NCBI GenBank assembly: GCA_958298945.1
Contig: OY282610.1
Coordinates: forward strand, 43,655,667 to 43,719,666
Reading direction: 5' to 3'
DNA from: Atherix ibis
Lineage: Eukaryota > Arthropoda > Insecta > Diptera > Athericidae
DNA length: 64,000 bases
Shown here one piece after another: positions 33,353 through 44,215 of the stretch. The translations under genes were made by a program, and so were the position numbers. Position 1 is the first letter of the stretch; every line of letters starts with the position of its first letter. The notes under the pieces were generated by a model. It was not told the origin of the DNA and searched no databases. It saw only the letters and a list, made by a program, of their open reading frames with translations.

Positions 33353-33866
33353 CGAGGAGTGGTGAAAAAGTAATGAGATTGATCCTTGGGCAGTTATATA
33401 TCCAGTTTTCGAAGCAGTGCTGGAAGGCTTTAACGAGAATCACCTTCAACTCTTCGGTTCTATTCTGTTGGTCTTAAATCAAGTGAAAACCACAAGAATT
33501 ATTTTTTCCAACAAAAAATTGTTGATGGATGTTTGACAAGGGGTCAAACAGGGGGCGTTGTCATTGCGGAGTAACACAACAACGAAACCTTTTGTTTGAA
33601 AGCTTTTCAAAGACTTTAATACTAATCGATGGTTATGGTCTCATAGCAGCAGCCCTCACTCTCGTACCACATTCGCTGTTTTATTTATCGTAACACTCAA
33701 CAAAAACACAACTTCAATTTTTTTCTCTATGGGGTCTCGTAGCTTTTGGACAAAGTTGAATCTTGTACTACATGTCAAGGAGGGAGTAATGTACAAGTCA
33801 TGTTCAGCCTGAAATATCGGGAGATCACTCTCAGGGCTGCGCCAGTCTTATTACTTTTAATGGTTA
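33353..33866 (-). mobile_element. Short mariner-related relic (C-terminal piece)
   Basis: The ends contain GAAAAAGTAATGAGA on the left and, reverse-complemented, TTAAAAGTAATAAGA on the right; TA is present at both. Minus-strand pieces RNDNAPCLTP (second Asp region) and LVKAFQHCFENWIYN (C-terminus) resemble mariner transposase. About 0.5 kb, so most of the element is deleted. Confidence 0.5.
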
Positions 33867-34318
33867 TACAAAACAACTATTAAGTAGCTGTTAAAATGGA
33901 AAAATAATTTAAATAAAGTACTATACAAGGCATATAATAATCCTAGTAGAGACGAATATTATTTCAAGACGATCAAAACTCATAATAACCGCAAGATTTA
34001 TTGAGCAATGGGACGAGGTATTCAAACGAACTTTACGTAACATACAGCCTGGTCTACATGCTTATTATAAAATTAAGCAAGCCCAGATAATAAAATCAAA
34101 ATCGAAATGTTCGCAAATTACTATTCCAAATTATAGGGCAGCCAAAACACTTTCGGAAATAAACCGATCGTGAAAGACACCGTAGATAAATTTAAATGTG
34201 AAGCAGGATACAGGAACAAGGAGGGCTCTTCGGTACAAATTACATACTTTCCGTCAAATAATCAAAGTACCAATCCGACAAAGGCAAAACATTGTTTCGT
34301 TGCAAAAAGCGTCCCGTG

Positions 34319-34375
34319 ACTGGATATACCATCCGGACCAGGAAAGAATCCCATGGTCCGGATGGTATATCCAGT
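34319..34375. repeat. 22-bp perfect inverted repeat in the LINE
   Basis: Arms 34319-34340 and 34354-34375 are exact reverse complements around a 13-base loop. The right arm encodes GPDGIS of the RT palm; the left arm is an inverted copy of it. Confidence 0.95.
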
Positions 34376-34654
34376 TTAGTAATGAAAAGTCTATCTGAAG
34401 AAGGAATAGCATTGCATTAACTGCATTAACAATGGGTACTTCCCTATGATATGAAAGTCTACAGATATTGTAACCATCCCAAAGAAACAGCACTCCTGAA
34501 CGGAAGCAGATTTCCAGCCCATATCACTCCTATCTAATGTAGGAAAATTATTCGACAGGTTCATCTTAGATAGACTTAATCTCTTCATTCTAGAATTCCA
34601 ATATGGGTTTCGTAAAGGCTACTCTACACAGCATGCATTTTCAAAGGTACACAC

Positions 34655-35564
34655 CCAGGCAAATCCGAAGGCGACTACTGGCAACTGTGGTTATCTCCGT
34701 TCTGCTATACGGAGCACCAGTATGGGCGAAGTCGCTAGAGCTTACAACATACCGCAAGACAATGACATCAGTCCAGCGACTCTCAGCGATCAGAGTGGCG
34801 TCAGCATACCGAACGGTATCGCACGATGCGGTCAACATCGTGGCATCATGCCCACCCATCGACATTCTGGCAGGAGAGTGGGAACGCCAACATTGTAGGA
34901 AGAAGGAAGAGCGGCGAAAGGTCCTCTGTGAAGAGGAGAGACCCGAGAGTCTTCGCCTCTGGCAAGAGAGATGGGACAACTCGACGAAGGGTCGGTGGAC
35001 TCATCGGCTGATCCCACATGTTACCAAATGGGTCACTCGCCTGCACGGGGAAGTCGGGTATTACATCACCCAACTCTTGACTGGGCATGGATGCTTTCGG
35101 GCATACTTGCATAGATTCAAGAGAACTGACTCCCCAAACTTTCATCATTGCCGCGATGTGATCGAAGACGCAGAACACGTATTCTTTCAGTGCCCCCTCT
35201 ATGAGGAGACGCGGGTGGAGCTGGAGAGAAATCCGGAGCGTCCCATCAGTCCAGAAAATATAGTGGAGTGCATGCTGAAGAGCCAATCGGCTTGGAACAG
35301 AATTGCAGAGTACGCGGAATCCATTATCAAGGATCTCCACACAACGTACGAAGAATAGGCCGCGAGGCGTCATAACATCGGGACAGCAGTAGCATCAAAC
35401 AAGAACGCCCCGGCGAAGTAGTATTTACAAAGAGTGCCACCGGGGAACCATCGTTCCGGGAGCAAGGTTAGAGGTGCAGGTTAGGTTTTAGCGAGGTAAA
35501 AATCCCGCATAACTCGTCTGGCAGGTAGAAGGTCTTCCAGGCGAGTACTTTTTGACAGAAAAAA
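34655..35564 (+). mobile_element. 5'-truncated R1-clade LINE insertion
   Basis: Flanked by AAAGGTACACAC at 34643-34654 and 35565-35576. The 3' UTR (35359-35552) matches the minus-strand copy at 29380-29607. It ends in a short poly(A). A 32-bp stretch including the tail and target repeat is duplicated immediately downstream (35587-35612). Confidence 0.92.
34657..35358 (+). pseudogene. R1-clade LINE ORF2 C-terminus, open
   Basis: About 234 codons stay open from PRQIRRRLLATVV, past the RT thumb, to the stop at 35358. Features are LLYGAPVWAKSLELTTYRK, SVQRLSAIRVASAYRTVS, WERQHCRKKEERRKVL, then LLTGHGCFRAYLHRF and HHCRDVIEDAEHVFFQCPLY, the zinc-binding motif of R1-clade proteins. RT catalytic motifs and endonuclease lie in the truncated part. 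The open frame extends 17 codons upstream into the host LINE (from 34603), which is accidental. It is less decayed than the minus-strand copy at 29.6 kb. Confidence 0.88.
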
Positions 35565-35873
35565 AAAGGTACACACAGACCTTTAAACAGAAAAAAAAAG
35601 GTACACACAGACTAGATATTAAAAAGGCATTCGAAAGCGTACCACACTTGGGTATCATATTCAAACTCATCAAAATGAAATTTCCAAAATATAATAAATA
35701 TTTTTCTAGCTTTTAGAAAATCCAGACTGAAATATGGAGACGTATACTCGCGGTTCTTCGAGATATTGTCAGACCTACCTCAAGGCTCATTACTTGGTCC
35801 TAAGCTATATAACCTTTACATTGCCGATATATGTAAAGTCCAATTAGCGAAAAAAATTCATATGGTATTCATA

Positions 35874-37161
35874 TGGGTCGTTCAATAAGTCCTTAGAAAA
35901 TCCAAGAAATTGCGCTCGTAGTATCGGTAAAGACATTTTTTTTGCAAGTACCATTATTCACAGGAAAGCTGTCAAAATTTCAGCTCGATGCATAGCGTAG
36001 GTCAATTTCTATCGTCGATTAAAGTTAACGACATATATTTGTGCATAACAATGGAAAAAAGCGAGTTTAGGGCTGTCATCAAATATCTCCATTTGAGAGG
36101 CTTAAGCCCGAAAGAAATCAAAGCCGAGTTGGATGCAGTTCATGGCACATCTGCACCTGTGTTTGCGACGGTTTACAATTGGGTGAATGAATTTTAACGT
36201 GGCCGTTCATCCACAAAAGATGAACATCGTTCAGGACGCCCAGTTGAGGTGTCTACTCCTGAAATCATCGACAAAATCCACGATCTGATTTTGAACGATC
36301 GGCGAATTAAAGTGCGCGAATTAGTTGAGGCCGAGGGCATATCATAAGGTACAGTCGCTTCAATTTTGCAAGAAAAATTGTCTGTGAAAAAAATTTCGTC
36401 GAGATGGGTGAGCGTTTGCTCTCAGAGGAGAACAAGCGCAATCGTGTAGTGGACTCTGTGGCTATGTTGGCACTCTTTCATCGCAATCCTGCCGAATTCT
36501 TTCGTCGATATGTCACTGTGGATGAGACTTGGATACACTACTACACTCCAGAAACGAAAGGACAGTCATCACAGTGGATTTTCAAGGGTGAACGGGCTCC
36601 GAAGAAGGCAAAAACTGTGCCATCGGCCGGCAAGGTGATGGCCACGGTCTTTTGGGATTCGCAGGGCATCATTTTTATCGACTACTTGGAAAAAGGAAAA
36701 ACAATAACAGGAGCGTATTACGCGTCGTTATTGCAATGGTTGAGCGAGGAAATCAAAGAGAAACGCCCCCATCTGAAGAAGAAAAAAATCCTCTTGCATC
36801 AGGACAATGCGCGTGTGCACACCTGCGCTGTTTCCATGGCCAAAATTGTGGAATTGAGAATGGAATTGTTGCAGCATCCCACTTATCACCAGATTTGGCC
36901 CCGAATGGCTATTTTCTTTTCCCCAATCTGAAGAAATGGCTTGGCGGACGACGGTTCACTTCCAACGAGGACGTTATTGCTCAAACGGATGAGTATTGTG
37001 CAGAACTTCCGAAATCCTATTTTTTGGACGGGATAAAAATTTTGGAAAAACGGTTGGAAAAGTTTATAGAGCTAAAAGGAGATTATGTTGAAAAATAAAA
37101 TTTTTTTTTTTAAAAACAGTTTTTTTCTATCTTTTTCTAAGGACTTTTTGAATGACCCTCG
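35874..37161 (+). mobile_element. Mariner copy 2, inserted in the LINE RT
   Basis: Left TA is at 35872-35873 and right TA at 37162-37163. The left end has lost the outer CGA (it starts TGGGTCGTTCAATAAG). The right end is complete. The insertion point lies one codon before the YADD motif of the host LINE. Confidence 0.95.
36051..37098 (+). pseudogene. Mariner transposase copy 2, stops and frameshifts
   Basis: MEKSEFRAVIKYLHLRGLSP starts the frame. A TAA follows VNEF (36195-36197), a second TAA replaces the Gln of SQGT (near 36344), and the frame shifts at WVPR (about 36405) and again after QHPTY (about 36885). All three catalytic Asp regions survive: VTVDETWIHYY, HQDNARVHTC, and a frame-shifted DLAPNG where the residue after P-S/N is changed, so the third Asp is doubtful. 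The C-terminus ELKGDYVEK is normal. Inactive. Confidence 0.92.
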
Positions 37162-37717
37162 TATTATACGCCGATGATACCCTAGTTTACAGTGCATCAA
37201 AGCGACCTAAAGTAGCATAGGAAACTATTAAACTGACAGAATACTATAAGCAATGGGATTTTAAAGTAAACATTCCAAAATCAGGGTGTTTGTGCCTCAC
37301 GCCGTCAGGGAAAAATCTTAAGTATCTAGGCTTAAGTGTTAGCAAGAAACTCCAATTCAACTCCTTTGTCAGGGATAAAATTATAAAAGTCAACGGCATA
37401 TATTATAGGCTTCTGAGAATATATCGCTCAGAAATCCTACGTAAGGACGTCAAACTCACTATGTTATTTATAAGCAATTTATAAGACCGTATTTCTGCTA
37501 TGGCTTCCACATCTGGTCGTCTTTTTCCCCATACTAGCAACGGAACTGCACAGGATAGAAAGGAAGAACTTATGAAAAGCCACAGAACTTGGCATTTAAC
37601 ATAATTTCAAGTGAAAAATATAGAATAAAACTACTTAAAGCAAATTCGGTGAAAGCATATTTAAATAACTTTTTAAGTTAATTTAATGTAAGCTATTTAC
37701 CAAATATTTTTAAAAAT

Positions 37718-38010
37718 GGGAGTTGTATGATTAATACCTGGCTTTAACAAGAAAAAAACATTTCTTTTATTTTCAACATGAGCTATTTTTAGCTCCAAAC
37801 AGTTAGTCTAGCTTTTTTTCCTTTTATATCCCATTTTAAAAAAAGATGATCTCTCCAATCCTTCAAAATTGGCGTTTGTTTCAGCAATTAACTCATCGTT
37901 TGAGCCGAATCTTTTCCCGTCGAGCCATTTTTTATATATTCAAAAATAAAAAATAATCGCTGATAGCTCAATCTTGGGAATATGGTGGATGCAGAAGTAA
38001 TTCGTATTCT
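37718..38010 (-). mobile_element. Mariner 3' fragment, third family
   Basis: Minus-strand translation gives LLLHPPYSQD-AISDYFLFLNI (third Asp) and, with frame changes, SNDELIAETNANFE, then KWDIKG. The outer end near 37718 (GGGAGTTGTATGATTAATAC) matches the end of the fragment at 49660-49857. The 5' part is absent. Confidence 0.7.
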
Positions 38011-38038
38011 TACTCATGGGTGACTCCATAATGAGACA

Positions 38039-38222
38039 CGTGGAGAATCTTAAGTATCTAAGCGTAAATCTTAACAATAACCTCAAATTCAACTCCTTTG
38101 TCAGGGATAAAAAGCCAACGGCATATATTGTGAGCTTCTGAGAATATATCGCTCAGAAATTCTATGTAAGGACATCAACGAAAGTGCACATGATAGAAAG
38201 GAAGATCTTACAAAAAGCCAGA
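38039..38222 (+). mobile_element. Second fragment of the Jockey-like LINE
   Basis: Encodes ENLKYLSVNLNNNLKFNSFVRDK and, after an indel, NGIYCELLRIYRSEILCKDI. It is homologous to 37300-37460 with clear divergence. Confidence 0.75.
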
Positions 38223-40050
38223 TCTAGATAGATAAAAAAAAGTTTATATCAAATGACAAGTTATACCGGGAGGCAGGCATTGCCCCCCATTTGTAGTATG
38301 GCAAATGGGAATAATGGACAAATGGGTGAAATCATTAGCCCATCATCAAAACAGGGAAGTAAGGTAGCTAACGGAAAAGAAATTACTGCACATCCTGAGA
38401 AACTCCAAAACTCGTGTTTAGTTTTTAGAGTAACTTTAAGGGTTAAGGTTAGATTTAGGATGTAAGCAAAGTATATCAATAAATTATTAAAATGTTATAA
38501 TCAAGGTAAATAAAATATGATATGTAAATTAGAAATAAATTCACGAATGGCAGAAAGCTAAGAACCAATAAAGACGAAGATCGAGCTAGGATTAAATATT
38601 TTCAAGAGAAAATAGTATTAATGATCATACAATTCTTCGTACTCAATAAAAATAATGAAATTTAACTTTTTTAAGAAATCAAACAAAAAATGTATTAGAA
38701 AAGAATAATTAAAATTCTTAATTTATATGAGAAATAACGGAAAACATTATTTTTAGCAAAGACCCTTTCGTAACCATCTTAAAAAATCAGTTAGTTCTTA
38801 AGACAAAAAGCAGGATTTTATTATTCCTTAAGCATTTCCATACATCCAAATTTTAGCAATCGAACTTTAATATCCTCTGTTGTGTTCTACCCATTTTTTT
38901 TTATTAATCCAAATATGTTTTCTATTTGATAATAACTAAAGATTGTCGAAAATATTTGCTCCAAAAACTTTTTATATAATATTTTCAAAAGGAAAATTAT
39001 CTTTTTTAAAAAAGAATCATCTCAATTTCACCTTCTATAAGGATGGAGTTTTATAAAGAATTTTTTGGTAGCCAATTAATATAACTATTACGATAAACAA
39101 TTTCAAAGCTTCAAAATGAAATAAAGTTCCTCATGCCCCCCTGTGTTATGTTTTTTTTTAATAGATAGATAGAAGAACACAACAACAACATCAAAAAAAC
39201 ATAAAACATGAAAATTACTTTTATATCAGGAAACGATGTGATCCGCGGTCTTAATGAGGAAACTTAATAATTTTCCTCTACTAAACATTTAATTGGAAAA
39301 GTTCCACCAATAACTTTTAGATAGCCTTTTTGCTAAACTCAGACTTCTAGAATATAGTATTTATTGTTGTTTTTTTTTTACCCATTGAATCTGTAACTTT
39401 GATGAATATTTGGTATTCATTGGTGGATGCTATTCGTAGCATAGCCAAAATATGAATCTAGTCCCAGAATCTGTGTACTTCTGGTATTATTAATAATAAT
39501 AACAATTTTACAAATGTACTATTCTATTCAATTTAAGTATGGGAATCTACTCTAAATAGAAAGTATTTATTTTTAAGTAAAGTTTCTGAATATCCAGAAA
39601 AATGTTCCATCATGAAAATTTTTCTTATTCATACTTTATGAAATATATAAAATATGAATAAGAAAATTAAAATAAAAACTAAATAAAAATAAAATTAACT
39701 ATTAATAAATATTATTTTCATAAATACAATATAAAACTAAATTTTAAACTTATGTGTATATTTTTCCATAATTCATTATAACAAATATAATAATTTTTAT
39801 AGAATACCGAAGGTATAATTTTAGTTTTAGAAAAATTTATTTTAACTTACGAATATATAATATAAAATTGGTATTAATTTTACTTTTGTATAATCAATTA
39901 TATTTTAAATTTTAATTTTTAATCGAAATTAATAATATTGGAATGATAGCATTTTACAAAATATAGAGTTTCAATTTTTTTTCGATAGGTGGCACCATGA
40001 TTGTTACAAAGAATTTTCTTAATATAGGCACCTAATCTTTATAAAGGAGC
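38223..40050. other. No gene recognised
   Basis: An open frame at 38253-38465 on the plus strand has no recognisable domain and an equally long antisense frame, so I do not call it. The rest is AT-rich. Confidence 0.5.
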
Positions 40051-40755
40051 TATTAAACAGTTGGCTAAATTGGCAGATGTCAGGCAACGTGACGTCACTA
40101 TTAAAAATAGCTAACTAGTAGCTGGAAGTTGACGAAAACGAAGGCTTCATTTGGGCAGTCATCTTAGCTAACTTGTCAGCCAAATATCTTCCCAAGCCAT
40201 CAGCTACGGTCATCCAATTTTACCAAAGTGGCTGACGGTAACTGATCATGGCTGCCAAAAAATTCAGATTTTTAGTCAGTCAGCCAATTTTTAATTTTTT
40301 CATTGCAGACAACCTTAAATTTTTGACAGAAAAGTTGAATACCTTTCAAACTGTCAGCCAGTATTCAGCCATATGTCAATCAGCCATATCCGAGTTTGAT
40401 CTATTGGCAGATATTGTTGTCATTTCGTTTCGTTAACTTTGTTATTTTTTAATATGGAATTAAATAAAAATATTTTAAAATAAAAACGTTTGGTTTATTT
40501 GATTTTATTCTTGGCTATATTCAATTAAAAAAGAAAATTGTGCCTTAAATCATTGCAAATACAATTGATAATTTAACAAAGGTTTATGTTTAAAAAAAAA
40601 ATAATAATAATAATAAAATTTCTTCAAATTAACTGTAGCCAGTCATTCAGTCTGACATCAGCCAAATGTTAGAAATGATGGTTAGTCCAAATTGGCTGGT
40701 TCGTCAGCCAAAATTGTTCGGCTGACAAGTCAGCCATATCAGAGTCTCAAATTAT
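40050..40755. mobile_element. Candidate non-autonomous element with TCAGCCA motif clusters
   Basis: About ten copies of TCAGCCA or its complement occur in two clusters, at 40064-40390 and 40640-40738, around an AT-rich core. Several are extended to GTCAGCCAA, and one pair forms a hairpin, GGCTGACAAGTCAGCC (40721-40736). Clusters of a short motif in both orientations near both ends are a hallmark of hAT-, P- or MuDR-type transposase binding regions. I could not define exact ends or a target duplication. Mariner copy 3 lies immediately to the right. Confidence 0.45.
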
Positions 40756-40759
40756 GCTA

Positions 40760-42041
40760 TGAGGGTCGTTCAATAAGTCCTTAGAAAATCCGAGAAATTG
40801 CTCGGTAAAGAATTTTTTTTGTAAGTAGCATTATCGACAGGAAAGCTGTCAAAATTTCAGCTCGATCCATAGCGTAGGTCAATTTCTATCGTCGATTAAA
40901 GTTAACGACATTTATTTGTGCATAACAATGGAAAAAATCGAGTTTAAGGCTGTCATCAAACATCTCCATTTGAAAGGATTAAGCCCGAAAGAAATCAAAG
41001 CCGAGTTGGATGCAGTTCATGACACATCTGCACCTGTGTTTGCGACTGTTTACAATTGGGTGAATGAATTTAAACGTGGCCGTTCATCCACAAAAGATGA
41101 ACATCGTTCAGGACGCCCAGTTGAGGTGTCTACTCCTGAAATCATCGGCAAAATCCACGATCTGATTTTGAACGATCGGCGAATTAAAGTGCGCGAATTA
41201 GTTGAGGCCACAGGCATATCACAAGGTACAGTCGCTTCAATTTTGCATGAAAAATTGTCTGTGAAAAAAATTTCGGCAAGATGGGTGCCGTGTTTGCTCT
41301 CAGAGGAGAATAAACGCAATCGTGTAGTGGACTCTGAGGCTATGTTGGCACTCTTTTATCGCAATCCTGCCGAATTCCTTCATCGATATGTCACTGTGGA
41401 TGAAACCTGGATACACTACTACACTCCAGAAACGAAGAGACAGTCCTCACAGTGGATTTTCAAGGGTGAACGGGCTCCGAAGAAGGCAAAAACTGTGCCA
41501 TCGGCCGGCAAGGTGATGGCCACGGTCTTTTGGGATTCGCAGGGCATCATTTTTATCGACTACTTGGAAATAGGAAAAACAATAGCAGGAGCGTATTACG
41601 CGTCGTTATTGCAACGGTTGAGCGAGGAAATCAAAGAGAAACGACCCCATCTGAAGAAGAAAAAAATCCTCTTGCATCAGTACAATGCGCGTGTGCACAC
41701 CTGCGCTGTTTCCATGGCCAAAATTGTGGAATTGAGAATGGAATTGTTGCAGCATCCCGCTTATTCACCAGATTTGGCCCCGAGTGACTATTTTCTTTTT
41801 CCCAATCTGAAGAAATGGCTTGGCGGACGACGGTTCACTTCCAACGAGGACGTCATTGCTCAAACGGATGAGTATTTTGCAGAACTTCCGAAATCCTATT
41901 TTTTTGACGGGATAAAAATTTTGGAAAAACGGTTGGAAAAGTGTATAGAGCTAAAAAATGACTATGTTGAAAAATTAAATTTTTATTTTTAAAAAAAAGT
42001 TTTTTTCTATCTTTTTCTAAGAACTTATTGAACGACCCTCG
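40760..42041 (+). mobile_element. Mariner copy 3
   Basis: TA at 40758-40759 and at 42042-42043. The left end starts TGAGGGTCGTTCAATAAG (one base from the family consensus, outer base missing or changed). The right end is complete. Length 1282 bp. Confidence 0.95.
40928..41992 (+). CDS. Mariner transposase copy 3, open but second catalytic Asp is Tyr
   Basis: 354 codons open from MEKIEFKAVIKHLHLKGLSP; an in-frame Met lies four codons upstream, but sibling copies support this start. Two helix-turn-helix regions fill residues 1-115. WVPCLLSEENKRNR, VTVDETWIHYY (first Asp kept), GKVMATVFWDS and GIIFIDYLE follow. The second catalytic site reads HQYNARVHTC because GAC became TAC (41681-41683). YSPDLAPSDYFLF keeps the third Asp. 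The end is ELKNDYVEKLNFYF, running slightly past the usual EK stop. Despite the full-length frame, loss of a catalytic carboxylate should abolish strand cleavage. It might still bind the inverted repeats. Confidence 0.92.
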   Translation: MEKIEFKAVIKHLHLKGLSPKEIKAELDAVHDTSAPVFATVYNWVNEFKRGRSSTKDEHRSGRPVEVSTPEIIGKIHDLILNDRRIKVRELVEATGISQGTVASILHEKLSVKKISARWVPCLLSEENKRNRVVDSEAMLALFYRNPAEFLHRYVTVDETWIHYYTPETKRQSSQWIFKGERAPKKAKTVPSAGKVMATVFWDSQGIIFIDYLEIGKTIAGAYYASLLQRLSEEIKEKRPHLKKKKILLHQYNARVHTCAVSMAKIVELRMELLQHPAYSPDLAPSDYFLFPNLKKWLGGRRFTSNEDVIAQTDEYFAELPKSYFFDGIKILEKRLEKCIELKNDYVEKLNFYF

Positions 42042-42043
42042 TA

Positions 42044-43934
42044 TTAGACGGTGATGGACTTTGGCGTGACTTTTATGTGCTGTCAGTTGACGCCTTTTAA
42101 GATATATTAAATCGTTATTTGACAGCTGTCGAATGTATGGTATTTGTTATTTTGGCTTATATTTATTTATTTTAAAATTTGCCATTGTATAGTCAATATT
42201 TTTTTCAAATACCAAATAAAACGTTAAATTTGCAGAAATTTTCTTAAATTTTCTTCAGCGTATGAGGCTTATTTTTCACTCGATGGATACGATAAAAAGC
42301 AAAATTTCCATATATGGGGCTCTTAAAATCCACAAGTATATATTTAGAAGACATTGTATTTGTAAAAAGTGCCTTTTTGTTTAAAATTCTTATGAAGCGT
42401 ATTGCTGACAATTTTGCTATTCATACTTTACATTAATAGAAACCAAAATACGAATTATTCTTTTTGAGGCTATATAATACTGATATGATAAATCGATTAC
42501 TTAACCTCAAATTAGTATAGCACCAATTTTCAATATAATCTGCCATTATCGACGATTACTTAAATCATTTACAAAGTGATGGAACTAAAATGTTTGATGA
42601 ATATTTTGTAATAAAAATTTATTAAAGACTTAAAGATGATTTTTATAACAAAAAAAAATATTTTATTTTATCAATCAACAATTTATCATTTGAAAAGATT
42701 CATTTTGAATTTGACCTCACAAATGGAAATTTGACTATTGATCTTTATTAATCCTTTTACCTTATTTGTTCTGTTTTCTGTTTAAGATTTTAAAATACAT
42801 ACTAGTGAGTAGAATATTTGAAATGTACATAAAATGAAAATGAACAACGTATACTATAACAAAAATTTAGATATATTTTTGTATACGTAGAAAAATTTCG
42901 ATTTTTTTTCAATCTTTAACGCTACCACCCCCAATTGCCCCATTAAAAATGTGATGGGCCAAAGGCGAATTGTCGAAATTCAATACACTCAATGTGAGTT
43001 GTTTCATTTTAACGGGCCAGTGACAATGACAAACATCGTTTAATGCCATTAGAGAATTTGATCACGTTTTTTCATTTGTTCATTCGACTTTATTTTTTGT
43101 AACTTTTATTTATTCTATTTAATTTTTGTAGAGGATTATTTATTTTAACTGGTTTCCTTTTTTTTTGTTGACATTTTGCGTATTTTTACCTAAATTTTCT
43201 TACTCTGCACCTTATTGTGACTAAAATTAAGAATAATAATGGCCACTGAGTATAAATATATATACAATTTTTTTTTTTATTAAAAGAAAATTCAACAAAA
43301 TTCACAATAATAATAAGTAGTCCTAATAATCCTTTTGGCAAATTTCTATGTCATAGAATAAAACTGTTTCTTAATTTATTGAACTTATACTAATAAACGG
43401 AAAAAACAATAGTTTTTGTTTTTTTTTTATTTAATTCATTACTTCAAATTTAAACTTAATATCCTCTTTTAAATTGATCAAAAAAAAAAATATCCTCTCA
43501 GTTTTGAAATGTTGCAACTTTTTGTAAACGACAAGTTTTTCTATACTTTTGTGATTCTTTTTTTTCTATACTTTAAGTCCTTTAACTTAATTTTATCAAC
43601 TTCGATTTCTTGTAAAATAAATACTCTTTTAGGAATAAAAAGATTTAGAATTTTCTTATTTTTTACTTTAAGAAACAATCTCTTGTATTTTTGTTACTTC
43701 TCTTTAAGGATAATTTTTAATTTTTTTTTTATTTAAAAATCTATTAAGATAATTTCTTCTCTTTTATATTTTTTACATCTATTTTCTGTTCAAATAACTT
43801 TCTTATTTTGATATAAAACTCTAATCATTTAGGCATTTTTATATTTTGTTATTTTTTAATTAATTTGATTTAAGTGAGATTTTATGACATTTTACCGAGT
43901 GGAACATTTTGGGCTAAGTTTTGCGTTTTTAATT
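42044..43934. other. No gene recognised
   Basis: Very AT-rich, with a slightly more balanced block at 42920-43060. No protein, RNA gene or element end could be supported. Confidence 0.5.
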
Positions 43935-44215
43935 TTCTTTTATTGTTGTTGTTGTTGTTTGTAAGGTGCTAAGAGCCAATTCATATCTGAATGAGACTGG
44001 TCTATGGTTAGTAGTATAGAATATTGAGAATTTTATTTAATTTTTATTAGTAGATTATTATATTGTAGAAGTTTAAACAGGGGACTAGTGAACGGAGTTT
44101 TTGAGTTCAAGAAATCCACAATAGGAGGCAGGATGACTTGGCGAAGTAATTCTTGGTTCTGTGGTATTCATATTAAATATAAATGATAATAAAATGGGTG
44201 CTACAGGATTGGTAT
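43935..44215 (-). mobile_element. Short retroposed repeat with (CAA)n tail
   Basis: It begins on the plus strand with GTTGTTGTTGTTGTTTGTAAG, the reverse of a CAA-repeat tail. It then aligns over its length with the insertion at 53591-53913: AGACTGGTCTATGGTTA, ATTGTAGAAGTTTAAAC and GGGTGCTACAGGATTGGT have clear counterparts. Shared translation TTNHRPVSFRYELA suggests a LINE 3' coding end. Confidence 0.7.

Larger units (their letters stand above)
34100..37620 (+). mobile_element. Old Jockey-like LINE hosting two insertions
   Basis: Plus-strand pieces in order are GPDGISSLVMKSLSEEGIAL (34356), PISLLSNVGKLFDRFILDRL (34530), FQYGFRKGYSTQHAFSKVHT (34590), [R1 fragment], LDIKKAFESVPHLGI (35614), DLPQGSLLGPKLYNLYIADI (35775), [mariner], LYADDTLVYSAS (37165), a TAG, NIPKSGCLCLTPSGKNLKYL and RDKIIKVNGIYYRLLRIYRSEIL (to 37440). 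Without the two insertions the RT reads across both sites. It is a different family from 5130-9775. A second small copy lies at 38039-38222. Confidence 0.85.

Noticed and set aside
34846..35373. 175-codon minus-strand frame opposite the R1 fragment
   Set aside because: Shadow of the LINE C-terminal coding sequence on the plus strand.
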